From Tubiluchus corallicola (lineage: Eukaryota > Priapulida > Priapulimorpha > Priapulimorphida > Tubiluchidae), in contig JAQGDQ010000802.1 in the NCBI GenBank assembly GCA_030141605.1, positions 1-64,000 on the forward strand: a DNA stretch of 64,000 nt, read 5' to 3'. Each line of letters starts with the position of its first letter. Within the stretch, counting starts at the first letter, position 1. Under the pieces are notes generated by a model that worked only from the letters and a program-made list of their open reading frames with translations, was not told the DNA's origin and did not search any database. Shown in pieces: positions 55,968-64,000 of this stretch. The position numbers and the translations under genes are program-made.

Positions 55968-56780
55968 ATGGTATATGGTATTCCAATACGGGAAATCTTT
56001 TCTATTTTTGTTTTAATAAAATCTGAAAAGACAGTAAGAAAGAAAACATCTTAGGAAGTACCAACAACAGGAAAACAATGGTATATGGTATTCCAATGCG
56101 GGAAATCTTTTCTATTTTTGTTTTAATAAAATCCGAAAAGACAATAACAAAGAAAACATCTCGGGAAGTACCAAAACCAGGAAAACGATGGTATATGGTA
56201 TTCCAATGCGGGAAACCTTTTCTATTTTTGTTTTAATAAAATCCGAAAAGACAATAACAAAGAAAACATCTCGGGAAGTACCAAAACCAGGAAAACAATG
56301 GTATATGGTATTCCAATGCGGGAAACCTTTTCTATTTTTGTTTTAATAAAATCCGAAAAGACAATAACAAAGAAAACATCTCGGGAAGTACCAAAACCAG
56401 GAAAACAATGGTATATGGTATTCCAATGCGGGAAACCTTTTCTATTTTTGTGTGTTTAATAAAATCCGAAAAGACAATAACAAAGAAAACATCTCGGGAA
56501 GTACCAAAACCAGGAAAACAATGGTATATGGTATTCCAATGCGGGAAATCTTTTCTATTTTTGTTTTAATAAAATCCGAAAAGACAATGACAAAGAAAAC
56601 ATCTCGTGAAGTACCAAAACCAGGAAAACAATGGTATATGGTATTCCATTGCGGGAAACCTTTTCTATTTTTGTTTTAATATAATCCGAAAAGACAATAA
56701 CAAAGAAAACATCTCGGGAAGTACCAAAACCAGGAAAACAATGGTATATGGTATTCCAATGCGGGAAACCTTTTCTCTCA
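55968..56780. repeat. 110-bp tandem array, about 7 units
   Basis: Units contain AATGGTATATGGTATTCCAA, GCGGGAAACCTTTTCTATTT and AAATCCGAAAAGACAATAAC; for example 56077 and 56187 are 110 bp apart. Confidence 0.95.
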
Positions 56781-57165
56781 CTAAATGCTATTAAAGTTCC
56801 AAATGTTAGTTTTTTTTGCTGAATGGAAATTATGTTACTCTCAGCTAACTTTCAAGTTGTTGAAGAATTAGGAATTTTGAACCCTCTTCATTTATTATGC
56901 AAATGAATGTGAAATTTCGCCGTAACTCTTTGCCTCTACGCTTTATTTGAACCGAAAAGCCGAGAGCTTCTTCCGTATTTCTCTAACATGAAGGCTGTGT
57001 TTAAATTAAACTGATTATTGGTGCTTTTATGTCAAAGATTTCTGCTATGATGAAAGTGCAATACTGAAAGTTTATGTTTCTGTAATATTGTTATTGTTTT
57101 ATTGGCAAATTTTATTATTGCACCCAATAAAATCACAATTACTGCAACATCATATGGAGATTTAA

Positions 57166-57837
57166 AGCGCAAGAAAACCCTTCATAAAGCTTGAAAAATT
57201 CGTTTTGAAATTTTATATCACTTACATCCTGCCTTTTTGCATGCAGGACTTCAATCGGCAGTCACGCTGTATAAAACATGTAAATTTAAACTCCCGCGAT
57301 GACCGTTAGACGCAGCCATTTTCACGACAGGTCATTTGAAACAAGTTTAGATAACATTTTGTAAAGTTTGAAAAACAATCAGAGCATTCGTAGCGCACAA
57401 GTCACTAACTAAATAAAATTTTAATTCGTCTTGTCAATAAGATTAAAAATACGTTTTTTGGTTAGTGAGTGGTGCACCCTGGAGAGTGAGTCAGCGACGT
57501 TCTACCAATTGATGAAAACATTTTAAATAATTAATAATTTTCTTTTCTAGTTACATAAGTCTTTCTAGTAGGTAAGCGAAAATCTAAGTAATATAGATTT
57601 GCACGGAAAGTCTTTTGAGATACAATTTAACATCGCCTTTTCTTCCCTTGATTTACGTTTGGTACATGACGTCATGTAATGGCGACTTCGGAACAGTATT
57701 GCGGGAGATTTAAAATGAAAACAAACTAAAATTCCTTTCAGTGCGAGTAAGATATACCCTTAAAATTGCTATAAAGTAATATAATTTTTTAAGGCGATTT
57801 TTCTGAAACCTACTTCAGGTACCCCTTTTCTTTTCCT
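57166..57837 (-). mobile_element. TTAA-flanked MITE, 672 bp
   Basis: AGCGCAAGAAAACCC at the left and CTTTTCTTTTCCT at the right, with TTAA on both sides (57162-57165 and 57838-57841). It is colinear with 62655-63324 over its whole length. Its interior (TGACCGTTAGACGCAGCCAT; AACAAGTTTAGATAACATT) is the reverse complement of the dispersed copies at 14400 and 32040. Confidence 0.85.
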
Positions 57838-58057
57838 TTAATATTTACTATGTCTAGAAATGCTTTTGTACTTCGTCTTTGTGATCGTCTTTGTTATAAA
57901 TTAATTCAAATTATATTTACAGAAATACATGTACTGAGTTAATCGTTATATAAATTATAGTATAAAATATGTATATATTTTAAATTTATTCTTAATAGGT
58001 GTTGTGAAAGTTAAAATTGTGGTTTTGATGTATATATGTAAAAGTTAGACAACTGAA

Positions 58058-58058
58058 A

Positions 58059-58096
<38 letters not shown>

Positions 58097-58142
58097 GTAC
58101 TACTACTACTACTACTACTAGTACTACTACTACTAGTAGTAG
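58058..58142. repeat. (CTA)n/(TAG)n microsatellite
   Basis: CTACTACTA runs with occasional CTAG junctions. Confidence 0.9.
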
Positions 58143-58149
58143 TAGAATA

Positions 58150-58263
58150 TGTATGTACAAATTGGCATTATGTATAATCTTGTTATCACAAATAGCTATA
58201 TTTTGTAAACGAACCCCTGCAAATAGAGGGGAAACAATGTATTTATTGTTTAATAAAAAGACT

Positions 58264-58351
<88 letters not shown>

Positions 58352-58380
58352 AACAACAATAATAATAATAATAATAATAA
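58150..58380 (+). repeat. LINE-like 3' end with (TAA)n and poly-A
   Basis: AAATAGAGGGGAAACAATG and AATAAAAAGACTTATAATAA, then TAA repeats, an A-run of about 45 and more TAA. It resembles the end at 9985-10153. Confidence 0.65.
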
Positions 58381-58769
58381 TTTGTGATCGCGACATTGTT
58401 CAGTCATTTCTCTGGTATTCCACGGCCATTTTTTCCATTAGATGCTCTTGTGTTTTATGTGACGTCTTGCACTCGAGAATTTGAAAGGTTTTTAGTGCAG
58501 ATGAGAAAAATAAACGTTTCCCTAATCTCCTCCTGGTAATCCCATCTCATCCGCGACGGGCAGCTGTTGCTTGTAAAAAGGAACTCCGCGTGATTTCCGC
58601 GCCTCCGCGTTTTCTCCACAATTTCGTTACGTAAGCAGAAATTCGTGATAAGCCATTGATGGGAAGGAGGCAGAAGACAGATTTAACGTGTACCGCTTAT
58701 GATAATAAACACAAGTCGACCGGAGATGCGTTATGATTACGAAATGCAAAGCCCTGCCAGCATTCCAGA

Positions 58770-58940
58770 AGCTGGGATATTGTTGCGATGGGTTGCTGAA
58801 GCATCGCGAGGGCACCGCCATTGACTAATGACAAGGATGAGGAAGCTGGGATATTGTTGCTGAAGCATCGCGAGGGCACCGCCGCCCCATGTGTTCCGCT
58901 GACAACCATTGACTAATGACAAGGATGAGGAAGCTGGGAT
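58770..58940. repeat. short tandem duplication
   Basis: AGCTGGGATATTGTTGC, TGCTGAAGCATCGCGAGGGC and CATTGACTAATGACAAGGAT occur two to three times. Confidence 0.85.
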
Positions 58941-59210
58941 AATTGTGTTCTTCGTGTTACTGGTGTTAGTGGCAAAGATGCTCGTTTTCCCCACATGTGT
59001 GATTATTTGCATAACTGCTGCTTCTGTTTGGTACGCGAAAATTCGTCTTATTTTATATAGTTTTACGTGCCGTGCTAAATTCTTTGTCTCATTCTGCACC
59101 ACTTAAAATGATTCTTTGTAAAGTTTTCTGTTTATTGTAATATTGTAAAGCGGTTGTACTCGCAGTGCTAATGTGTTTTGTTATTAAAGCCTTGAAGTTT
59201 TGAAGTTTTT
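58941..59210 (+). repeat. retroelement 3' end (putative)
   Basis: The sequence ends TTATTAAAGCCTTGAAG followed by the direct repeats TTTTGAAGTTTT, the kind of short-repeat tail seen on RTE-type LINEs and their SINEs. The 65-codon hydrophobic frame at 58909-59106 is not recognised. Confidence 0.35.
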
Positions 59211-59449
59211 CTGCCTAACTGTGAATTGGTTGCCAGTGCACTTATTCTGACAACTAGGTGAAGTATGTGATGCATGTGTGGAATGCATAAGTTGTCCAGT
59301 GGTTAAATGCTGATGGGATGATTTAAAACGATGTTTGTTTAATCAATTTCAACGCTTTATGTAATTGTGTTTTTAGAAATTGTGTTATCGTGTGAATTGG
59401 CTGAAATAATTTTGATAACTAATCCTAGCTTTTTAGGTGAACTACAGTG

Positions 59450-60165
59450 TCAAATAATATTTTCATTTTTCTGTCTCTTTGAACTAACTACAATGTAGAA
59501 CAACGTTTTCATTGTTCTATATTTTTGGTGAAAAGTACAATGTAAAACAATGTTTTCATTGTTCTGTCTTTTTGGACAAACCACAGTGTAAAACAATGTT
59601 TTCATTGTTCTGTCTTTTTGGACAAACCACAGTGTAAAACAATGTTTTCATTGTTCTGTCTTTTTGAGCAAACCACAGCGTAAAACAATGTTTTCATTGT
59701 TCTGTATTTTTGGAGAAAACTGCAGTGTAAAACAAGTTTTCATTGTTCTGTCTTTTTGGACAAACTGCAGTGTAAAACAAGTTTTCATTGTTTTGTCTTT
59801 TTGGAGAAAACTACAATGTAAAACAATGTCTTTATTGTTCTGTATTTTTGGAGAAAACTACAATGTAAAACAATGTTTTTATTGTTCTGTATTTTTGAAC
59901 AAACTACAATGTAAAACAATGTTTTCATTATTCTGTCATTTTGAACAAACTGCAGTGTAAAACAATGTTTTTATTGTTCTGTATTGTTGGGGAAACTACA
60001 ATGTAAAATAATGTTTTCATTGTTCTGTCTTTTTGAACAAACTGCAGTGTAAAACAATGTTTTCATTGTTCTGTCTTTTTGGGCAAACCACAGTGCAAAA
60101 CAATGTTTTCATTGCTCTGTATTTTTGAACAAACTGCAGTATAAAACAATGTTTTCGTTGTTTCT
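59450..60165. repeat. 46-bp tandem array, about 15 units
   Basis: The unit is GTAAAACAATGTTTTCATTG and TTCTGTCTTTTTGGACAAAC plus CACA/TGCAGT (starts at 59588 and 59634). Confidence 0.95.
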
Positions 60166-60169
60166 GCTT

Positions 60170-60228
60170 CTAAAGTGCCTAAAGTTAAGCAACGGTGAAG
60201 CAGGTCAGTAAATGGATAGATAACTTCA
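60170..60228 (+). repeat. 5S rRNA-derived fragment
   Basis: TAAAGTTAAGCAACGGTGAA and GGTCAGTAAATGGATAGATA follow the 5S internal-promoter order with several changes. Confidence 0.45.
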
Positions 60229-61189
60229 TGAAAAATTGTTTATGGACATTTTTAATCTTTGTCCGACTATTTACCTGGCTGAGGGTGAATGTGTAGTCAT
60301 CCAAATGTCGCAGTCAGTTCGTCATTCATCTTGGAGATTATCTATATTCAGTAGCTAGATTCTTGTCCTGCCACAGGTACTGCCACTGCCACTGAGTACT
60401 GGATTCCAACTCACAAAGTGTTCGACTGTGTAAGAAGTATCCCGTAGTTCATTAGGCTGCGAAAAACTGTTGTTGAAAGGCTGTCTTATTAGCAAAACTG
60501 TGTGAGAGATTTTCTATTGCTGTGTGTGTTTTTATGGTTTACTTTAGCAGCAGAACACGTCTTGTAGAAAACTGCTAACTGTCATGTTTTGCTTGCGTAC
60601 AAGAAACCAGATAGTAAGACGAAAAGATGAGCGCCAACTCAATGGTTTTTACCGTTGCAAAGTTTTGAGTTTGAATTTATATTCCTAGCCTAGAGACGTT
60701 AGAGTGAAGATTGAATGTTTGTGGTGAGTGCGCTAAATCCGGATCCCGACCGACTGTTTTAAGCCCTCTAGAGGCGAAGTCGTGAACTTTTGTAGCCGAG
60801 TCACGTTGACCTCTGCTGCTCGGCTTCTGGTTTATGACGTTTTGTTTTGCAGCAATTTGCTATTTCATCTGCATGCGTTTTTAAAAGCTATCAGTTCATA
60901 GTGGTTTATCTTTCTCGTCAATAGATGTCGCCAGGTTAAGCATAATGTACCATCATTAGCACTGTTTACATGTTGGTGTCGCCATCTGCGAAAATTTGCA
61001 TTGAATTCCTTCCTACTATTGATTACTAAATAATGAATGTAAATTATTAATTATTTAGTAATTAATTATAAATTATTAATAGTTAATGTAAAATTTATAA
61101 TCTTAATTTTATTTTGAGATTGTTAGTTTTATGGTAGAATAAATCACAGTTCTTGAATTTTTGAAATTAAACTTGTTGTAAAGAAAGAA

Positions 61190-61265
61190 AATGTGAAAAA
61201 AAACCGGCTTGAGTTTGAACCAGCAACTTTTGGATTACAGATTCCTATCGTTAGACGTATTTCTA
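61190..61265 (-). repeat. tRNA-like fragment
   Basis: On the minus strand GTTGCTGGTTCAAACTC is a T-arm/B-box sequence preceded by an anticodon-arm-like stretch (about 61205-61245). The 5' half is not convincing. Confidence 0.35.
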
Positions 61266-61523
61266 ATGAACAGCGCCGATCTCGGATTTTGTAACTCATG
61301 GTTTCCTTCTATAAAGCGTAGTTCACACTGTGTTTCATCATCTGATTTTAATTTTCCATGTTTTTAAATTTATAAGCTTTAAATTTAGTCCATTAATTGA
61401 ATTAAATCTGAATTACTTGGTGATTGTTGACTTATTGTTCTTATAATATCAGATTTCTTACTAGTGGCAAAAGAATCAACTTCTACAAGTTTTGCTTTCA
61501 CTAATGGGGAAAAACAGAATTAT

Positions 61524-61935
61524 ACAGTGTGTCCCGAAAAAACGTTCCATGCAAAGTTATATTACTCAGCATTGCACTTACATGTTTCAAACATACGTAA
61601 GTGACAAAGAAAATTCTTAAGAATTTAAAACTTTTGTGCCACCCTGTAAAACGTCACTGCAACACCATCGCAGCGTGCACCGCTGGTTCACACATTGTTA
61701 TTCGTATTGGCAAAATAACGTAACTTAAACTTTTGCTTAGTTGGTGACTTGTGCACTAACTTTAATGTTCAAACTTTAACGCAGTATTTTCTAAACTTGT
61801 TTCAAACGAGTTACCGTAGAAATGGCTGCTTCTAACAGCCATGGCGGGTGTTTAAATTACAAATTTTATACAGCGTTGCTGTTAATCCAAGTTGTGAATA
61901 AGACAGCGTGGGTGTGTTACAAAATTTCAAACCCC
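61524..61935 (+). repeat. dispersed repeat copy (TTAA-associated family)
   Basis: GTGTCCCGAAAAAACGTTCC opens the copy, followed by GCATTGCACTTACATGTTTC, GTGCACCGCTGGTTCA, TTTTGCTTAGTTGGTGA and TAGAAATGGCTGC, in the same order as 14030-14600. Confidence 0.7.
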
Positions 61936-61964
61936 CATAAATAACTGAAAAAAATGTAAAAGGT

Positions 61965-62050
61965 TTGACTGATATTGAATTTGAACCGGGGACTCTTGCG
62001 CATAAGAGCCCAATAATTCGTTTAATCTGTAGACCAGCCAGGTTCATATA
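61965..62050 (-). repeat. tRNA-derived sequence (SINE head)
   Basis: On the minus strand CCTGGCTGGTCTACAGATTA (A-box-like) and GAGTCCCCGGTTCAAATTC (B box) are spaced as in a tRNA. Arm pairing is incomplete, so it looks like a SINE or pseudo-tRNA. Confidence 0.5.
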
Positions 62051-62116
62051 ATCATTGGTTGAACTAAAGTGTACTAAAGGTTTAAATTGTATAAAGTTGC
62101 ATATATAAGTTATCGT

Positions 62117-62200
62117 ATGTTTTAACGAATTTATATGAATTATAACGAATTTATATGAATTATAACGAATTTATATGAATTATAACGAATTTATATGAAT
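62117..62200. repeat. 20-bp tandem repeat, 4 units
   Basis: TATAACGAATTTATATGAAT repeats directly up to 15 bp before the exon 16 acceptor. Confidence 0.93.
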
Positions 62201-62215
62201 TATTTATCATTTCAG

Positions 62216-62614
62216 CCAAAGAATAAAGAATTAGAGGAACGATTAGCAAAATTAACCGTTAACGAGGGAATCGAATATAAACCGTGTGATAACGCCATTC
62301 ACAGCAGCTCGTCACATGAAGCTACGCCAGAGCCATCTAGCGATGTGCGTCAGAATCAATCAGCACAGCTACCTGCAGCAAAACCGCCAAAGTCGCTTTC
62401 TGTGGACAGTGCCATGACGTCCAGTGTCGATAGCGATCATGTGGTGTCATCTAGTGAGAAAAAACCAAACAAACTCGTGCGCATTGCTTCACCAGGTGGA
62501 GACTCTGTGTTGTCTCCGTCCAGCGATAGCGTCTTACCCGATTCTACGGATAACGGGGACATAAGTGACTCCTCTCCGTCTAGTTCAAATTCTCCGATTG
62601 ACATCACATTAAAG
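62216..62614 (+). CDS. PHLDB1/2: PHLDB exon 16 (Ser-rich tail before the PH domain)
   Basis: The acceptor TTATCATTTCAG is phase 0. It encodes 133 codons (1091-1223). It starts PKNKELEERLAKLTVNEG, a short helical segment continuing the coiled coil, then turns Ser/Asp-rich (SVDSAMTSSVDSDHVVSSS; SVLSPSSDSVLPDSTDNG). The exon ends TTAAAG before GTAATG in phase 0. In family members this low-complexity part precedes the PH domain, which must be encoded past the window's edge. Confidence 0.88.
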
Positions 62615-62654
62615 GTAATGATTACGTTTTGCATTTGCTCAATTTATTCCTTAA

Positions 62655-63324
62655 AGCACAAGAAATCCCTCCATTTACAACTTAGAAAATTCGTCTTGAA
62701 ATTTTATACCACTTACATACTGCCTTTTTCCATATTAGACTTGCGTCGGCAGTAACGCTGTATAAAACTTGTAAATTTAAACTCCCGCGATGACCGTTAG
62801 ACGCAGCCATTTTAGTGGTAGGTCGTTTGAAGCAAGTTTAGATAACATTAAGTAAAGTTTGAAAAAATAATCAGAGCATTCGTAGCATACATGTTACTAA
62901 TTAAGTAAAATTTTTAATTACTGTATCTTGTCAATAAGATTAAAAATACGTTTTTGGTTAGTGAGTGGCGCACCCTGGAGGGTGAGTCAGCGATATTTTA
63001 CCAATTTGCACAAACATTTTAAATTTTTATTTGTAGTTACATAAGTCTTTTAAGCAGGTATGTATAGAATGCTAAGTATATAGATTTGCACGGAAAGTTT
63101 TTTGGAACATAATTTAACATTTCCTTTTCTTCCCCTGATTTATGTTTGCATAAGTGACGTCATGTAATGCACCATCAGAACAGTATTGTGCAAGATTTAA
63201 AATGAAAACAAACGAAAATTCTTTTCAACGCGAGTACGACATACTCATAAAATTGCTGTAAAGTAGTATAATATTTTAAGGCGATTTTTCTGAAACCTAC
63301 TTCAGCTGCGCCGTTTCTTTTCCT
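62655..63324 (-). mobile_element. TTAA-flanked MITE, 670 bp
   Basis: AGCACAAGAAATCCC at the left and TTTCTTTTCCT at the right, with TTAA on both sides (62651-62654 and 63325-63328). Colinear with 57166-57837. It sits only 40 bp after the exon 16 donor. Confidence 0.85.
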
Positions 63325-63799
63325 TTAATTCCTGAATCCGTTTAGTATGTTTTACGCTTCTGCCGTAACTCCGGATAGTTTTTGTTTAAAGTTGCGTGAA
63401 CTAGATTTTTTAAAGAGGCAGCAGAGTCCAGTGTCCTCGGCATAACCCTCGCGCAACTCAATGTAACCCTCGCGCAACTAATTTTTCCTCCAAATTTTTT
63501 GAAAAGCACCGATCGACTCTCTCCTGGCTTCGCTTCGATTCTGCCGATCATTTTACAACTGCATGTGTCGTAATTTGTTAACAGATTCGCGCCGGTGTCG
63601 CCAAGAAAAGTTTACGTACCCCGGTTTGGTCGTTTTCGGGTTAACCATCTGCCCTTTGTAAACATAAACAAGCTCCTAGTGAAGACTGGTGGTGAAAAAT
63701 GCGAGGAGGCTGTCGTAAGAGCTCGGGGGTATTATCACTTGAACCGCACGGCTTTGCTAAACTGGGATATAGATTTGCGGAACAATCGTGTAAACATTT

Positions 63800-64000
63800 G
63801 CGGTTGAAGAGGCGAATTTTTTACCGTGTGATCACTAGCAAAGTTCATGTGATTTGTGCTTGTTGCGGAATTGCAAGTGTTTTTGAGTGTTTTTGTAATT
63901 ATTACTGTTCTATCCTGTGCATTTCTTTGACATTTGCAGTTGAAGAGGCGAATTTTTTACTGTGTGATCACTAGCAAAGTTCATGTGATTTGTGCTTGTT
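63800..64000. repeat. 136-bp tandem duplication running off the window
   Basis: TTGAAGAGGCGAATTTTTTAC, TGTGATCACTAGCAAAGTTC and GTGATTTGTGCTTGTT occur at 63804-63868 and again from 63940 to the end. Confidence 0.93.

Larger units (their letters stand above)
48977..62215 (+). other. PHLDB1/2: intron 15, 13.2 kb, repeat-filled
   Basis: GT-AG, phase 0 on both sides. It contains many tandem arrays, an antisense LINE end, 5S-like units, a TTAA MITE and SINE-like pieces. One or more phase-0 exons could be hidden here, though none was recognised. 48977-50690, 52780-53340, 55210-55960, 56785-57160 and 60240-61190 show nothing else recognisable. Confidence 0.6.
12257..62614 (+). other. PHLDB1/2: gene: LL5/PHLDB homologue (16 coding exons seen, 3' end outside window)
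   Basis: PHLDB/LL5 proteins are cortical scaffolds. In vertebrates they bind phosphoinositides through a C-terminal PH domain and help anchor CLASP/ELKS microtubule-capture platforms and acetylcholine-receptor clusters. Here 16 exons join with GT-AG introns and matching phases (0,1,1,1,0,1,1,1,0, then all 0) into about 1223 codons. Order: FHA domain about residues 60-155; Pro/Ser-rich linker; short coiled coil about 370-420; disordered region 424-823; long coiled coil 824-1090; Ser-rich tail 1091-1223. The family signature ERKIFEDLEFQQLE is present in exon 13. The PH domain is not in the window. Family proteins are around 1250-1380 residues, so the complete protein would be somewhat longer. 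Vertebrates have several paralogues; whether this is the only copy here cannot be seen. Confidence 0.9.
62615..64000 (+). other. PHLDB1/2: intron 16 (incomplete)
   Basis: The donor GTAATG starts it; no PHLDB-like acceptor exon with a PH signature (W-x-K-R-W) follows. It holds a TTAA MITE and a 136-bp duplication. A 70-codon frame at 63595-63807 is not recognised. Confidence 0.65.

Overview
The window is metazoan genomic DNA, AT-rich and very rich in satellites. It carries one recognisable protein-coding gene, on the + strand, which enters near 12.26 kb and runs off the right edge. Sixteen coding exons join with consistent intron phases into one open frame of about 1223 codons. The product is an LL5/PHLDB protein (pleckstrin homology-like domain family B, co-orthologue of vertebrate PHLDB1 and PHLDB2). 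It has an N-terminal family-type FHA domain, a short coiled coil, a long Ser/Pro-rich and then acidic disordered region, and the diagnostic long coiled coil. The C-terminal PH domain is expected beyond base 64000. Only about 3.7 kb of the roughly 52 kb gene span is coding.

Layout. 1-12.25 kb is upstream or first-intron DNA: a 60-bp satellite, a hAT MITE, a 35-bp satellite, LINE 3' ends and (TAA)n tracts, a pogo-type remnant and tRNA-like repeats. 12.3-19.2 kb holds exons 1-4 (N-terminus and FHA). 19.2-25.4 kb is an intron with a 90-bp array and a 21-bp array that are partly reverse complements. 25.4-33.6 kb holds exons 5-9, separated by a cyclic pentanucleotide array, TTAA-flanked MITEs and AT-rich palindromes. 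33.6-39.2 kb is an intron with MITEs and a 60-bp array. 39.2-49 kb holds exons 10-15 (coiled coil), with a 55-bp array rich in nuclear-receptor half-sites inside. 49-62.2 kb is a 13-kb intron filled with tandem repeats, including degenerate 5S rRNA-like units. 62.2-62.6 kb is exon 16, followed by another TTAA element and unassigned sequence.

Organism. The PHLDB homology, canonical GT-AG introns, LINE fragments, hAT, pogo and mariner-type MITEs, and tRNA- and 5S-derived repeats indicate a bilaterian animal. The protein looks far from vertebrate sequences. A (TTAGG)n block recalls the arthropod telomere repeat, but it is internal and probably an ordinary microsatellite, so an arthropod source is only a weak guess.

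I found no operon, CRISPR or prokaryote-like system. The unusual content is intronic: several satellites with higher-order structure, at least seven related copies of one TTAA-associated repeat family, and repeated 5S-like and receptor-site-like motifs. Exon boundaries were read by eye from splice consensus, phase and homology, without transcript data.
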